Below are positions 9,361 to 19,600 of a stretch of 64,000 nt of DNA, one piece after another. This DNA comes from Pseudomonas arcuscaelestis (GTDB taxonomy: Bacteria; Pseudomonadota; Gammaproteobacteria; Pseudomonadales; Pseudomonadaceae): contig NZ_JACOPV010000005.1 of NCBI RefSeq assembly GCF_016881005.1, positions 248,001 to 312,000 on the forward strand, given 5' to 3'. The position numbers and the translations under genes are program-made. The stretch's first letter is position 1; the number at the start of each line of letters is the position of its first letter. Below the pieces are notes generated by a model. The model did not search any database. It was not told the DNA's origin and saw only the letters and a program-made list of their open reading frames with translations.

Positions 9361-11973
9361 ATGGGCAAATCGCTGGTCATTGTGGAATCCCCGGCTAAGG
9401 CCAAGACCATCAACAAGTACCTGGGTAGCCAGTACGTGGTGAAGTCGAGTATCGGCCATATCCGAGACCTGCCCACCAGCGGTTCGGCCAGCGCCAGCAA
9501 AGAGCCTGCCGCCAAGCGTGGCAAGGCCGCAGCGGGTGAGGCTCCGGCGCTGTCGCCAAAAGAAAAGGCGCGCAAGCAGCTGGTCGCACGCATGGGGGTT
9601 GATCCGGACCACGGCTGGAAAGCCAAGTACGAGATCCTTCCAGGCAAGGAAAAGGTCATCGAAGAACTGCGTCGCCTGGCCAAGGATGCCGACACCATCT
9701 ATCTCGCAACCGACTTGGATCGCGAGGGGGAAGCCATTGCCTGGCACCTGCGCGAAGCCATCGGTGGTGACGACAGCCGCTACAAGCGCGTGGTGTTCAA
9801 CGAAATTACCAAAAAAGCCATTCAGGAAGCGTTCTCGCAGCCGGGTGAGCTGGATATCGATCGGGTCAACGCCCAGCAGGCCCGTCGTTTCCTCGATCGC
9901 GTAGTGGGCTATATGGTTTCGCCACTGTTGTGGCAGAAAATCGCCCGTGGTCTGTCAGCCGGCCGCGTACAGTCGGTAGCGGTAAAGCTGGTGGTCGAGC
10001 GCGAGCGCGAAATCCGTGCCTTCATTCCTGAAGAGTACTGGGAAGTGCATGCCGACCTGGGCACCGCCAAGGATGCCAAGGTTCGTTTCGAAGTTGCGCG
10101 CGAGAAGGGCGAGGCTTTCAAGCCGCTCAACGAAGCCCAGGCAATGGCGGCATTGGAGAAGCTCAAGGCTTCCAGCTACAGCGTCGCCAAGCGTGAAGAC
10201 CGACCTACCAGCAGCAAGCCGTCTGCTCCGTTCATCACCTCCACCCTGCAGCAGGCGGCGAGTAATCGCCTGGGCTTCGGGGTGAAGAAGACCATGATGA
10301 TGGCCCAGCGTCTGTACGAAGCTGGCTACATCACTTATATGCGTACCGACTCGACCAACCTTTCTGCCGACGCGGTGGAAATGGCGCGTAGCTACATCGA
10401 AAGCGAATTTGGCAAGAAGTACCTGCCAGAAGCGCCGATTGTCTACAGCAGCAAAGAGGGTGCCCAGGAGGCGCACGAAGCGATTCGTCCTTCCGACGTC
10501 AACACCCACCCATCCAAGCTCACGGGTATGGAACGTGACGCCGAGCGTCTCTACGAGCTGATCTGGCGTCAGTTCCTGGCTTGCCAGATGCCACCGGCGC
10601 AGTACCTCTCGACTACCGTCAGCGTTATGGCTGGTGATTTCGAGCTGCGCGCCAAGGGCCGTATCCTCAAGTTCGACGGTTACACCCGCGTGCTGCCACA
10701 GCAGACCAAGCCGGGCGATGATGACGTGCTGCCTGAGATGAATCAGGGTGAAGTGCTCAAGCTTATCCAGCTTGATCCAAGCCAGCACTTCACCAAGCCG
10801 CCTGCGCGTTTCTCCGAAGCCAGCCTGGTCAAGGAAATGGAAAAGCGTGGTATCGGCCGTCCTTCCACCTACGCGGCGATCATCTCGACCATTCAGGATC
10901 GTGGCTACGTCACCTTGCATAACCGCCGATTCTATTCCGAGAAGATGGGCGACATCGTCACCGAGCGCCTGTCCGAAAGCTTCTCGAACCTGATGGACTA
11001 CGGTTTTACCGCCGGTATGGAAGAAAACCTCGATGACGTGGCTCAGGGTGAGCGCGACTGGAAGAATGTGCTGGATGAGTTCTACGGCGACTTCAGCAAC
11101 AAGCTCAAGCTCGCCGAAGATGCTGAAAAGGGCATGCGTGCCAATCAGCCGACGCTGACCAATATCCCCTGCAAGGATTGCGGTCGTCCGATGATGATTC
11201 GCACGGCTTCCACTGGCGTGTTCCTCGGTTGCTCGGGGTATAGCCTGCCGCCTAAAGAGCGTTGCAAGGCTACCGTCAACCTGGTCCCGGGTGATGAAAT
11301 CGCTGCTGATGACGAGGGCGAGTCCGAGTCGCGGGTGTTGCTCAACAAGCACCGCTGCCCGATCTGCTCCACCGCGATGGATGCGTATCTGCTCGACGAG
11401 AAGCACAAGCTGCATATCTGCGGTAACAACCCCGATTGCACCGGCTACGAGATCGAAGAGGGTAGCTACCGTATCAAAGGCTACGAAGGTCCAAGCCTTG
11501 AGTGCGACAAGTGCGGCAGTGAAATGCAGCTCAAGACCGGCCGCTTTGGCAAGTTCTTCGGCTGCACCAACGCTGAATGCAAAAATACCCGTAAGCTGCT
11601 CAAGAGCGGTGAAGCGGCGCCGCCGAAGATGGATGCGGTGAAGATGCCGGAGCTCAAGTGCGAAAAGGTCAATGACACTTACGTGCTGCGTGACGGTGCT
11701 TCGGGGCTGTTCCTGGCTGCCAGCCAGTTCCCGAAAAACCGTGAGACCCGTGCACCGCTGGTGATCGAGATCATTCCACACAAGGACGAAATCGATCCGA
11801 AGTATCACTTCCTCTGCGAAGCGCCAAAGAAAGACCCTGACGGACGCCCAGCGGTAATTCGCTACAGCCGCAAGACCAAGGAGCAGTACGTGCAGACCGA
11901 GGTTGAAGGTAAACCTACGGGCTGGCGTGCGTTCTACGACGGCAAGGCCTGGAAGGTCGAAGACAAGCGCTGA
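9361..11973 (+). CDS. topA: DNA topoisomerase I
   Basis: Type IA topoisomerase of 870 residues that relaxes negative supercoils by a single-strand break. The TOPRIM domain opens the protein ([15 protein letters not shown]; acidic DLDREGE later). The catalytic tyrosine is Tyr326 in [14 protein letters not shown]. The C-terminus has three four-cysteine zinc-ribbon repeats, for example C-x2-C at CKDCGRP, CPICSTA and CDKCGSE, then a further domain ending in a basic tail. A Pseudomonas-type insertion rich in Ala, Lys and Ser (residues about 40-65) follows [12 protein letters not shown] at 9361, no close alternative. Single gene, with its own predicted promoter. Confidence 0.97.
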   Translation: MGKSLVIVESPAKAKTINKYLGSQYVVKSSIGHIRDLPTSGSASASKEPAAKRGKAAAGEAPALSPKEKARKQLVARMGVDPDHGWKAKYEILPGKEKVIEELRRLAKDADTIYLATDLDREGEAIAWHLREAIGGDDSRYKRVVFNEITKKAIQEAFSQPGELDIDRVNAQQARRFLDRVVGYMVSPLLWQKIARGLSAGRVQSVAVKLVVEREREIRAFIPEEYWEVHADLGTAKDAKVRFEVAREKGEAFKPLNEAQAMAALEKLKASSYSVAKREDRPTSSKPSAPFITSTLQQAASNRLGFGVKKTMMMAQRLYEAGYITYMRTDSTNLSADAVEMARSYIESEFGKKYLPEAPIVYSSKEGAQEAHEAIRPSDVNTHPSKLTGMERDAERLYELIWRQFLACQMPPAQYLSTTVSVMAGDFELRAKGRILKFDGYTRVLPQQTKPGDDDVLPEMNQGEVLKLIQLDPSQHFTKPPARFSEASLVKEMEKRGIGRPSTYAAIISTIQDRGYVTLHNRRFYSEKMGDIVTERLSESFSNLMDYGFTAGMEENLDDVAQGERDWKNVLDEFYGDFSNKLKLAEDAEKGMRANQPTLTNIPCKDCGRPMMIRTASTGVFLGCSGYSLPPKERCKATVNLVPGDEIAADDEGESESRVLLNKHRCPICSTAMDAYLLDEKHKLHICGNNPDCTGYEIEEGSYRIKGYEGPSLECDKCGSEMQLKTGRFGKFFGCTNAECKNTRKLLKSGEAAPPKMDAVKMPELKCEKVNDTYVLRDGASGLFLAASQFPKNRETRAPLVIEIIPHKDEIDPKYHFLCEAPKKDPDGRPAVIRYSRKTKEQYVQTEVEGKPTGWRAFYDGKAWKVEDKR

Positions 11974-11991
11974 TCAATCGTTATTGATCCA

Positions 11992-12014
11992 ATCGCGGGG
12001 CATGGCCCCGCGAT
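11992..12014. terminator. Hairpin after topA
   Basis: Perfect 10-bp stem ATCGCGGGGC / GCCCCGCGAT with a 3-base loop 18 bases past the topA stop. No T run follows, so it may be a terminator or a half REP unit; the ATCGCGGGG end matches the REP-like elements elsewhere in the window. Confidence 0.5.
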
Positions 12015-12078
12015 GCATTTCGGGGCTGCAATAGTGTAAATTCAGCAATCGCCTTGCAGCCTTTCGGAGGGCACCCAG

Positions 12079-12600
12079 ATGGCCCAGGAACTTTACACAC
12101 GCACCAACCAGAAGATTTACTTCGCAGGCCTGGCTCTTGAGGCTATGGGCAAGGCGCAGGACAGCCGGACAATGAACGCTCAAGCGTTGATTCAGGCTGA
12201 GCGCGAATCAGCGTTGTTTCACCTCTACGGCGCGCTTCTGGGGCTATGCCATGAAATTGCTGGCTTCTACCGTCTACCACAAGCCGCTGCTGCGCGTGTG
12301 GAATTGTTGCTGACGCGCGAAGTGCTGGAGGCTGTGGCAATTCCGGAGATGGCTGAGCTGGTTGAGTTGGCGGAGCAACGCGAAACCTGGCTCGCGCAAT
12401 TGTTGAACGCTTATGCCGATTTGTTTCGACCGCCGGTCGCGAAAAAAGCCCCAAAAACCGATGTCACCCAGCCTCTGATACAAGCCGTAAGCCTTGATGA
12501 GCCTGAGCTAGCGCCGCTATCTCGGGAGGAGCTGGAAGGTTGGCGGCAGAATCTCAAGGGCCTGACCGTTCGCTTTCGCGAGGGCCTGAGTGAGTGCTGA
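12079..12600 (+). CDS. DUF6586 family protein
   Basis: A 173-residue, mostly helical cytoplasmic protein beginning MAQELYTRTNQKIYFAGLALE. It has no signal peptide, membrane segment or cysteine/histidine cluster. The N-terminal half is Ala/Leu/Glu-rich helix and a Pro/Lys-rich linker at about residues 116-130 leads to a short helical tail. I recall this as a conserved Pseudomonas protein found next to topA and sulA (DUF6586), function unknown. AGGG-type ribosome site (GGAGGGC) lies before the ATG. The following small gene starts 50 bases downstream and may share a transcript. Confidence 0.75.
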   Translation: MAQELYTRTNQKIYFAGLALEAMGKAQDSRTMNAQALIQAERESALFHLYGALLGLCHEIAGFYRLPQAAAARVELLLTREVLEAVAIPEMAELVELAEQRETWLAQLLNAYADLFRPPVAKKAPKTDVTQPLIQAVSLDEPELAPLSREELEGWRQNLKGLTVRFREGLSEC

Positions 12601-12650
12601 TTTAAGCGCTCGCTGGTACAATGCTGGCCTTTCGTGGAGAACAGCCTTTT

Positions 12651-12884
12651 ATGCCAACGTCCTTTCTAGAAATTGTCGAGTTGCCTGATGGCCGGATCGA
12701 GCTGCGCCGCGCCGAGGACGAGGGCTCCCTGGTGACCCTGGATTTCTCCGAGGACGCCAAGGCCTTCTTGCAAGGTCAACACGTGGAAGTGGCCAAAGCC
12801 ATGCTCAGTGTTGGTGTGCAGATGGCTGGCAAGTTGGTCGAAGGTGAAGTCGAACGAGACGATGGGTCGCGCGTCCTGCACTGA
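12651..12884 (+). CDS. Small conserved protein beside sulA
   Basis: A 77-residue acidic protein starting MPTSFLEIVELPDGRIELRR. No signal, membrane helix or known motif; the first 30 residues look like two beta strands (EIVELPDGRIELRR, SLVTLDFS) followed by a helix (EVAKAMLSVGVQMAGKLVEG). It is kept at this position between the DUF6586 gene and sulA in other pseudomonads as I recall. ATG at 12651 follows GTGGAG at a good distance; an upstream in-frame ATG at 12621 lacks a binding site. Function unknown. Confidence 0.72.
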   Translation: MPTSFLEIVELPDGRIELRRAEDEGSLVTLDFSEDAKAFLQGQHVEVAKAMLSVGVQMAGKLVEGEVERDDGSRVLH

Positions 12885-12895
12885 TCGTACGGCAT

Positions 12896-12918
12896 GGCTT
12901 CCTCGTTCTGAGGAAGCC
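12896..12918. terminator. Hairpin between convergent genes
   Basis: 9-bp stem GGCTTCCTC / GAGGAAGCC with a 5-base loop, between the convergent small gene ending at 12884 and sulA ending at 12949. No T run, so likely a shared weak terminator. Confidence 0.45.
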
Positions 12919-12948
12919 GGACAATATCCAGACTACCTGTCCTGAATA

Positions 12949-13443
12949 TCAGCCGAGGCGGATATTCAAGCTTTGCGCGTCTCCGGCGCGGGCGGCATTG
13001 CTCAGTTGCATGCGAGCGCTGCTGCTGACAGTGCTCAGCCAGCTGACCACGGTGTGGCTGCGGCCCAGGCGTAGGGCGTCACACGCCAGTTGCAAGGCGC
13101 TTTGGTTGCCGCGTGGTTGCAGCAGCAGAATGCGCTCGCGATTGAGGCCAGCTTCGCGGAGCCATGCCTGGGTCAGGCTAGCCGGTGGGGCGATCAAGGT
13201 TAGCCAGCGAGCGTCGTGCTCTTCGCTCAGCTCGCTCAAATCGCGCAGCATTGGCGCCAGCAGGTTCTGGCAGCTACCCAGAGCGCCACGCAAGGACAGT
13301 TCGCTGAATACCTGGGCTGTGCCCGGGTGCGACGCAGGCTTGGCAGCTTTAAGTCCGGGCAGCACTGGCTGGGCCAGAAATGCTTCGAACAAGGGCAGTT
13401 GCACTTGCTGTGGTACGTTCTGTGACGCTGGGGGGAACTGCAT
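12949..13443 (-). CDS. sulA: SOS cell-division inhibitor SulA
   Basis: A 164-residue protein of the SulA family, which blocks FtsZ polymerisation after DNA damage. The middle part SELSLRGALGSCQNLLAPMLRDLS, then RWLTLIAPPASL, WLREAGLNRERILLLQPRG and a C-terminal SHTVVSWLSTVS match the RecA-like, ATP-lacking fold seen for Pseudomonas SulA; there is no Walker A. It starts 10 bases after the lexA stop, so it is the second gene of a lexA-sulA operon under the tandem LexA boxes. In E. coli sulA stands apart from lexA, while this linked order is normal for pseudomonads. Confidence 0.9.
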   Translation of the reverse strand: MQFPPASQNVPQQVQLPLFEAFLAQPVLPGLKAAKPASHPGTAQVFSELSLRGALGSCQNLLAPMLRDLSELSEEHDARWLTLIAPPASLTQAWLREAGLNRERILLLQPRGNQSALQLACDALRLGRSHTVVSWLSTVSSSARMQLSNAARAGDAQSLNIRLG

Positions 13444-13453
13444 GACGCCTCCT

Positions 13454-14062
13454 TTATCGACGAATTACGCCGACACTCAAGCCCTCGATCACCAGTTCCT
13501 GCTCTTTCAGGTTGACTTCGATGGGGGCGAACTCGGGGTTTTCCGCAAGCAGCCAGACTTTGCTGCCTTCGCGCTGGAAGCGCTTGACCGTCACTTCGTC
13601 ACCTAGGCGGGCGACCACAATCTGGCCATTGCGAGCTTCGCGGCAGGTGTGTACGGCAAGCAGGTCACCATCAACGATGCCGACATCCTTCATGCTCATG
13701 CCGTGAACGCGCAGCAAATAGTCGGCCCGCGGATGGAAGAAAGCCGGGTTGATGTTGCAGGACTCTTCGATGTGCTGCTGGGCCAGTATTGGCGCGCCCG
13801 CAGCTACACGACCGATGATCGGCAGGCTGCTGTCTTCGGTCTTGGTTTCAAGGCCGGGGATGCGGATGCCGCGCGAGGCGCCTGGAGTCATCTCGATTGC
13901 GCCCTTGCGGGCCAGTGCCTTGAGGTGCTCCTCGGCAGCGTTGGGCGATTTGAAACCCAGCTCCTGGGCGATTTCCGCGCGGGTCGGCGGAAAGCCGTTG
14001 TCTTCCAGGCAGCGCTTGATAAAAGCCAGAATCTCAGCTTGGCGTGGCGTCAGTTTTAGCAT
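13454..14062 (-). CDS. lexA: SOS repressor LexA
   Basis: Repressor of the SOS response, 202 residues. N-terminal winged-helix DNA-binding domain (residues 1-70; recognition helix near [16 protein letters not shown]). Self-cleavage occurs at Ala88-Gly89 in VAAGAP. Catalytic Ser123 lies in [10 protein letters not shown] and Lys160 in DEVTVKRFQ. Activated RecA stimulates cleavage, which frees the operon. All catalytic residues are present. The ATG at 14062 is 11 bases from the nearer LexA box, so the gene is self-repressed. It is divergent from psrA. Confidence 0.97.
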   Translation of the reverse strand: MLKLTPRQAEILAFIKRCLEDNGFPPTRAEIAQELGFKSPNAAEEHLKALARKGAIEMTPGASRGIRIPGLETKTEDSSLPIIGRVAAGAPILAQQHIEESCNINPAFFHPRADYLLRVHGMSMKDVGIVDGDLLAVHTCREARNGQIVVARLGDEVTVKRFQREGSKVWLLAENPEFAPIEVNLKEQELVIEGLSVGVIRR

Positions 14063-14072
14063 TTCGATCGCT

Positions 14073-14088
14073 CTGTCTTTTTATACAG
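14073..14088 (-). promoter_or_regulatory. LexA box 1
   Basis: CTGTCTTTTTATACAG, a full match to CTGT-N8-ACAG with an AT-rich centre, just upstream of lexA. Confidence 0.92.
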
Positions 14089-14091
14089 TGA

Positions 14092-14107
14092 CTGTAATTA
14101 TATACAG
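14092..14107 (-). promoter_or_regulatory. LexA box 2
   Basis: CTGTAATTATATACAG, a second full match, 19 bases from the first measured start to start. Two boxes in tandem upstream of lexA allow graded autorepression, as known for E. coli lexA. Confidence 0.92.
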
Positions 14108-14247
14108 TGAGTGGCAAGCTGCAAGCATCAAGCTTGAACAAAAAGCGGGATATGGCGCTTATGCCTTGCAGTCTGGGGCCTGCAGCTGTGATTTAATACG
14201 TGACCGTATAGACGCAAAGCGGTCGGATGGGCTTGACAAATTACCGG

Positions 14248-14277
14248 TTTGAAACGTATGTTTCAAACAAGTGTTTG
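14248..14277 (+). promoter_or_regulatory. PsrA operator pair before psrA
   Basis: TTTGAAACGTATGTTTCAAA (14248-14267) is a perfect palindrome containing GAAAC-N4-GTTTC, the PsrA target form. It overlaps a second site CAAAC-AAGT-GTTTG (14264-14277). The pair ends 15 bases before the psrA ATG, so binding would block its own transcription or initiation. TTGACA at 14233 lies just upstream as a likely -35. Confidence 0.8.
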
Positions 14278-14292
14278 TCAGGCGGAGTAGTC

Positions 14293-15006
14293 ATGGCCCA
14301 GTCGGAAACCGTAGAACGCATTCTCGATGCTGCCGAGCAGTTGTTCGCGGAAAAAGGTTTTGCCGAAACCTCATTGCGGCTGATCACCAGTAAGGCCGGC
14401 GTCAACCTGGCGGCGGTGAACTACCATTTCGGTTCGAAGAAGGCCCTGATCCAGGCGGTCTTCTCGCGTTTCCTTGGTCCTTTCTGCGCAAGTCTGGAGC
14501 GTGAACTGGAGCGTCGCCAGGCCCGTCCCGAGCACAAGCCAAGCCTGGAAGAATTGCTGGAAATGCTGGTAGAGCAGGCCATGGTCGTGCAGCCGCGCAG
14601 CGGTAACGACCTGTCGATTTTCATGCGTTTGCTGGGCCTGGCTTTCAGTCAGAGCCAGGGTCACCTGCGACGTTACCTGGAAGACATGTACGGCAAGGTG
14701 TTCCGCCGCTATATGCTGCTGGTCAACGAAGCGGCCCCACGTATTCCGCCTATCGAGCTGTTCTGGCGTGTGCACTTCATGCTGGGCGCTGCAGCATTCA
14801 GTATGTCCGGCATCAAAGCATTGCGCGCCATCGCCGAAACCGATTTCGGTATCAACACCTCGATCGAGCAGGTCATGCGCTTGATGGTGCCGTTTCTTGC
14901 GGCCGGTATGCGCGCAGACAGTGGCGTCACCGATGAAGCCATGGCCGCCGCGCAACTGCGTCCACGCAGCAAGTCATCGAGCCCGGCGGTTACCGCCAAA
15001 GCCTGA
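14293..15006 (+). CDS. psrA: TetR-family regulator PsrA
   Basis: Fatty-acid-responsive TetR regulator of 237 residues. In Pseudomonas PsrA represses fadBA and itself, and activates rpoS; long-chain acyl groups release it from DNA. The TetR helix-turn-helix lies in residues about 8-55 (ILDAAEQLFAEKGFAETSLRLITSKAGVNLAAVNYHF region). The rest is the helical ligand domain with a Ser/Ala-rich tail. ATG at 14293 follows GGCGGAG and starts MAQSETVERIL; the frame continues upstream to 14227 through the operator and is not coding. It is divergent from lexA and 230 bases away. The regulated fadBA operon is in the same window. Confidence 0.92.
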   Translation: MAQSETVERILDAAEQLFAEKGFAETSLRLITSKAGVNLAAVNYHFGSKKALIQAVFSRFLGPFCASLERELERRQARPEHKPSLEELLEMLVEQAMVVQPRSGNDLSIFMRLLGLAFSQSQGHLRRYLEDMYGKVFRRYMLLVNEAAPRIPPIELFWRVHFMLGAAAFSMSGIKALRAIAETDFGINTSIEQVMRLMVPFLAAGMRADSGVTDEAMAAAQLRPRSKSSSPAVTAKA

Positions 15007-15050
15007 GCCATGGCTGGGCGCGGCGAGCCGCATCGGCTAAGCTAGCGCCC

Positions 15051-15575
15051 ATGCCCAGTCTCGATTTACTGCACATTTCCCTTGCCGATCAATGCCTCTA
15101 TGGGTTCTACCAGGGGCACTTACGCCTGCGTCTACCCGTTTCCACTGCACTGATGGGTGCCGGAGAAGCCAACGGCTCTGGTTGTACGCCGCGCGGCCGC
15201 CATCAGGTGCGAGCAAAGATCGGAACTGGTTTGCCCCAAGGGGCAGTGCTGCGTGGTCGACGCTGGAGCGGTGAAGTCTGGACGCCGCAGCTCCATGCGC
15301 AGTACCCGGGCCGTGACTGGATTCTCAGTCGTATCCTCTGGCTCAGCGGTTGCGAGCCTGGATTCAATCGCTTGGGGTCGGTCGATACGTTTCGACGTTA
15401 CATATATTTGCACGGCACGCCTGACAGCGAACCTTTAGGCGTGCCGTTGTCCCATGGCTGTGTCCGCCTGCGCAATGCCGACCTGTTGCATCTGTTTGAC
15501 CGGGTGCCGATGCATTGTGCAGTGCAGATCGAAGAAGCTGCGTGCCCTCAATGGGTCGACGCGCCCCTGAACTGA
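15051..15575 (+). CDS. L,D-transpeptidase (YkuD fold) without signal peptide
   Basis: A 174-residue YkuD-domain protein. The catalytic motif is HGT (His121) ... SHGCVRL with Cys137 as nucleophile. Family members make 3-3 peptidoglycan crosslinks or attach lipoproteins in the periplasm. This protein has no signal peptide: it begins MPSLDLLHISLADQCLYGFY, directly with the beta strand of the domain. It may be exported otherwise or act in the cytoplasm, for example on recycled muropeptides; its neighbour nagZ, 10 bases downstream, is a cytoplasmic recycling enzyme, so a recycling role is an inference. No clear ribosome site precedes the ATG at 15051. Confidence 0.85.
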   Translation: MPSLDLLHISLADQCLYGFYQGHLRLRLPVSTALMGAGEANGSGCTPRGRHQVRAKIGTGLPQGAVLRGRRWSGEVWTPQLHAQYPGRDWILSRILWLSGCEPGFNRLGSVDTFRRYIYLHGTPDSEPLGVPLSHGCVRLRNADLLHLFDRVPMHCAVQIEEAACPQWVDAPLN

Positions 15576-15585
15576 AGGATCTAAT

Positions 15586-16596
15586 ATGAGTGCCAGCCTG
15601 CAAGGCTCCCTGATGGTGGACATCGCCGGTACCTGGCTGACCGCCGAAGATCGCCAGCTTTTGCGCCAGCCCGAAGTGGCGGGCCTGATCATTTTTGCCC
15701 GCAATATTGAATGCCCTCGCCAGGTACGCGAGTTGTCGGCTTCGATTCGTGCCGTTCGCCCGGACCTGATTCTGGCAGTGGACCAGGAAGGCGGGCGAGT
15801 CCAGCGCCTGCGCCAGGGCTTTGTAAGGCTGCCAGCCATGCGGGCGCTTGCCGACAATGACAATGCCCAATACCTGGCCGAGCAATGCGGCTGGTTGATG
15901 GCCACTGAAGTGCTGGCGGTAGGCTTGGACCTGAGCTTTGCCCCGGTTTTGGATCTTGATCATCAGCGCAGCGCTGTAGTCGGCAGCCGCGCGTTCGAAG
16001 CTGATCCGCTCCGTGCAACTGCCCTGGCCGGCGCATTCATTCGGGGTATGAACGCCGCAGGCATGGCCGCATGTGGCAAGCACTTCCCTGGCCATGGTTG
16101 GGCCGAGGCTGACTCCCATGTCGCGATTCCTACCGACGAGCGCAGCCTGGAGCAGATCCGTGCTGTCGACCTGGTGCCTTTTGCGCGCCTCAGTGGCCAA
16201 CTGGCTGCGGTGATGCCTGCGCATGTGATCTACCCGCAGATCGATAACCAGCCGGCCGGCTTCTCGCGGCGTTGGCTGCAGGACATCCTGCGAGGTGAGC
16301 AGGGCTTTGACGGGGTGATCTTCAGTGATGACCTGTCAATGGCAGGGGCTCATGTTGTCGGCGATGCTGCCAGCCGCATCGAGGCTGCGTTGACTGCCGG
16401 TTGTGACATGGGGCTGGTGTGCAACGATCGGGCAGCCGCCGAATTGGCGCTGACCGCTGCGCAGCGGTTGAAGGTCAAGCCGTCGCCACGTATTGCGCAG
16501 ATGCGTGGGCAGGGTTTTGCACGTACTGACTATCGTCAGCAACCGCGCTGGCTGGAAGCGCTCGGGGCGTTGAAAGAGGCCCAGTTGGTCGATTGA
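15586..16596 (+). CDS. nagZ: Beta-N-acetylhexosaminidase NagZ
   Basis: Cytoplasmic glycoside hydrolase family 3 enzyme of 336 residues that removes GlcNAc from 1,6-anhydromuropeptides in cell-wall recycling; its products induce AmpC where present. Motifs: DQEGGRVQRL near residue 66, ACGKHFPGHGWAEADSH near 163-179 (catalytic His on the flexible loop) and FSDDLSMAG near 246 with the nucleophile aspartate. AAGGA precedes the ATG. It is 10 bases after the L,D-transpeptidase gene, a likely two-gene unit. It acts downstream of the Slt transglycosylase encoded at the start of the window. Confidence 0.95.
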   Translation: MSASLQGSLMVDIAGTWLTAEDRQLLRQPEVAGLIIFARNIECPRQVRELSASIRAVRPDLILAVDQEGGRVQRLRQGFVRLPAMRALADNDNAQYLAEQCGWLMATEVLAVGLDLSFAPVLDLDHQRSAVVGSRAFEADPLRATALAGAFIRGMNAAGMAACGKHFPGHGWAEADSHVAIPTDERSLEQIRAVDLVPFARLSGQLAAVMPAHVIYPQIDNQPAGFSRRWLQDILRGEQGFDGVIFSDDLSMAGAHVVGDAASRIEAALTAGCDMGLVCNDRAAAELALTAAQRLKVKPSPRIAQMRGQGFARTDYRQQPRWLEALGALKEAQLVD

Positions 16597-16599
16597 CCT

Positions 16600-16651
16600 C
16601 GCCGGGCAGGCCCCACTGGAAACACATTGCCAGTGGGCGCTAGCCCCGGCG
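16600..16651. repeat. Cruciform-type inverted repeat between convergent genes
   Basis: Outer arms CGCCGGG (16600) and CCCGGCG (ending 16651) enclose inner arms CCCACTGG (16612-16619) and CCAGTGGG (16630-16637). It fills the gap between nagZ and the helicase gene and probably ends both transcripts. Its two-level palindrome resembles REP units. Confidence 0.55.
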
Positions 16652-16656
16652 GGGAT

Positions 16657-19600
16657 TCAGCCCGTTTTAGACCCCTTGTGCTTGCCAGGCAGTGGGGCAA
16701 ACAAGGCATCGATATCCTCTGCGGCCAAACGCCAGTCACCCGCCGTTCGCCCATCCAGCACGCCGGCCGCAAGCGCCGACTTCTCCTGTTGCAGTTGCTG
16801 GATTTTTTCTTCCACCGTGCCGCGGGTGATCAGTTTGTAGACGAAAACCGGCTTTTCCTGGCCGATGCGATAGGCACGGTCGGTGGCCTGGTTCTCGGCT
16901 GCCGGGTTCCACCACGGGTCGTAGTGAATGACAGTATCGGCCGCCGTGAGATTCAGGCCAACGCCACCCGCCTTGAGGCTGATGAGAAAAATCTGCAATT
17001 GTCCGCTTTGGAAGTCCTGCACGGGTGCGCGACGGTCACGTGTCTCGCCGGTCAGTAGTGCGTAGGCGATGTGGCGTTGCTGCAACTCTTGCTCGATCAA
17101 CCTGAGCATGCTGGTGAATTGCGAGAACAGCAGCACTCGCCGGCCTTCGGCGAGCAGTTCCTCAAGCATTTCCATCAGGCTTGCCAGTTTGCCCGAATGG
17201 GCGCCGCGCGCGGTTGTGGCCTCGCTGTTGATCAGGCGCAAGTCACAGCAGACCTGGCGTAGTTTGAGCAATGCCTCAAGGATGATGATCTGGCTACGCG
17301 CCACACCCTTGCGAGTGATTTCGTTGCGTACCTTTTGATCCATGGCCAGGCGCATGGTCTCGTAGACATCGCGCTGAGCGTCGCTAAGGTCGACCCAATG
17401 AATCATTTCGGTTTTGGCGGGCAGCTCCGTGGCAACTTGTTCCTTGGTGCGCCGGAGCAGGAAAGGCTTGATCCGGGCGTTGAGGTGCTGCAAGCGTTCT
17501 TCATTGCTCTGGCGCTCGATCGGTACGCGGTAGTCGCGATTGAATGTCTTGGCGTCACCCAGCCAGCCGGGCAGCAGGAAGTGAAACAGCGACCACAGCT
17601 CACCCAGGTGATTTTCCAGGGGCGTGCCACTGAGGCACAGGCGTTGGCGTGCTTCGAACTCACGTGCAGCCTGGGCTGCCTTACTGTTCGGGCTCTTGAT
17701 GTACTGCGCTTCATCGAGAATCAGTACATGCAGCTTCAGGCCCTCGAAGTGCTCCATGTCCTTGGGCAGCAAGGCGTAAGTGGTAAGCAGCAGGTCATAG
17801 TCGTGCAAGTTGGCAAAGTGTTTGCGTCGGCCTACGCCTTGCAGCGCAAGCACTCGCAGGTCGGGCGCGAAGCGTGCGGCTTCGTCCTGCCAGTTGGGGA
17901 TCAGGCTGGTGGGCATCACCACCATGGCGGGGCGGGTCAGGCGTCCGGCGTTTTTCTCGGTGAGCAGGTGGGCGAGGGTTTGCAGGGTCTTGCCCAGGCC
18001 CATGTCATCGGCAAGGATGCCGCCGACTTCCAGCTCGCGCAGTGCCTGCATCCAGCTCAGGCCTTCAAGTTGGTAAGCACGCAGTGTTGCATTGAGGCCG
18101 CTTGGGGCCTGCGCCGGTTGCAGGCGGATATCGCGCAAGCGTTCGGCGAGGTTGCGCACCTGAGCGCCGCCTTGCCAGCTTAGCGGCAGGTCTTGCAGCG
18201 CATTGAGGCGGGTGGCATCCAGGGTAGGCAGGCGCAGGCTGGTGTCGCCTGGCTCACGCAGGTAGAAGTCGCCTAGCGTCGCCAATACGGGTTTGAGCCG
18301 GCCATAGGGCAGTGCCACTTGCAGGTTGCGGCGTACGCTGCCTGGCGGGCCAGGTAACTGCACCAGCATTTGTTCATCGTCTCGGCGCTTTTGCAATTGC
18401 GCGGGATTGAGCAGCTCCGGATGGCTACGCAGTACGTTGAGAAGGATCGGCAGCAGGCTCAGGCGCTCGCCATTGACCTCGATGCCCAGCTCCAGGTCGA
18501 ACCAGTCTCGCCCGCCGGCTTCATCAATATGCGCGTACCAGTCATCTACCTGGGCGAGGTTGAAGGCGAATTCGTCGGTGTATTCGATCTCCCATCCTTG
18601 TTCGCGCAACAGCGGCAAGTCATTGAGGATGAAGCGTAGCCAAGCGCCCTCGGACGCCAACTCAAGCAGGTCGCCAGCGCTTTCGGGCAACGCTTTGCTT
18701 TGCCGCGTGGCCACCTTGAATCCCAGCTTCGTCAGCGTCTGGCGGATTTTGCCTTCGGCTTCGGGTTGGCGCTGGATACGTTGGCAGGTGCTGCCGTCGA
18801 GCTTGGTAACGTCTTTGGCCTGGCGGCCACTGGCGCGCACCCCGTCGTAGACAAAAGACAAGGCAGCTCGGTGCTGGTGTTGGCGCTGCATTCGGCCTGA
18901 TTGCGGCACGTAAGCGCTGAACTCGTGACTGCCCAGGGTGAGGTGGGGTGTGGGTGCAATGCCTTCGATGATCTTTTCGCTCAATGTTCTGGGGGTGGGG
19001 ATCTGACGATTGAGGGTCTGAATCCGATGGCTGAATTGTACTACCTGGCTTTCCGGTATGACCGGCGCGGAGGCGAGATATGAAGCTGTGATTTCGTCGT
19101 AGCCGTGGCTCAGGCTGCCAATCTGGTCCTGGGCTTGGTTTAGGTAATACAGTGGCTGCAGGGCCAGAACGTGTTCGATCAACGTGCCGTGGCTGTACCA
19201 GCAGCCCTTGTAATGGCCGCTATCCAGCTTGACCCAGCGAAACTCGCAGCTAAGCGGCGCTCCCCGGGTAAGGGGGGAGAGGTGCGGAGCGAGGACCAAT
19301 CGTTCGGTAGACAGGGCCTGTTCAAGCAGTGCCGCGCCATCGGCTCCTTCAAGCGTTACGGTGCCGTTGAATGTGGCGCTTTGCGGGCTGGCAACAACCA
19401 GGCGTAGAAACTTTGCATCACACGCCTGCAGATAGCGCGGCTTCAGGCGCAGGGGTTCTTGAGGGGGCAGGATCGGCTTGAGCTCGGTGAAGCTGCCATC
19501 CTTCAGGCGATTGCATTTGTACGGGATGATGCAGGCCTTGCCGCTTTCTAGTAAGGACAGCTCGTAGATCAGTATGCGCCCATCCTCTTTCGAGGATTTT

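Noticed and set aside
9955..11808. 617-codon minus-strand frame inside topA
   Set aside because: Antisense shadow of topA, His/Leu-rich composition typical of reversed codons, no start signal.
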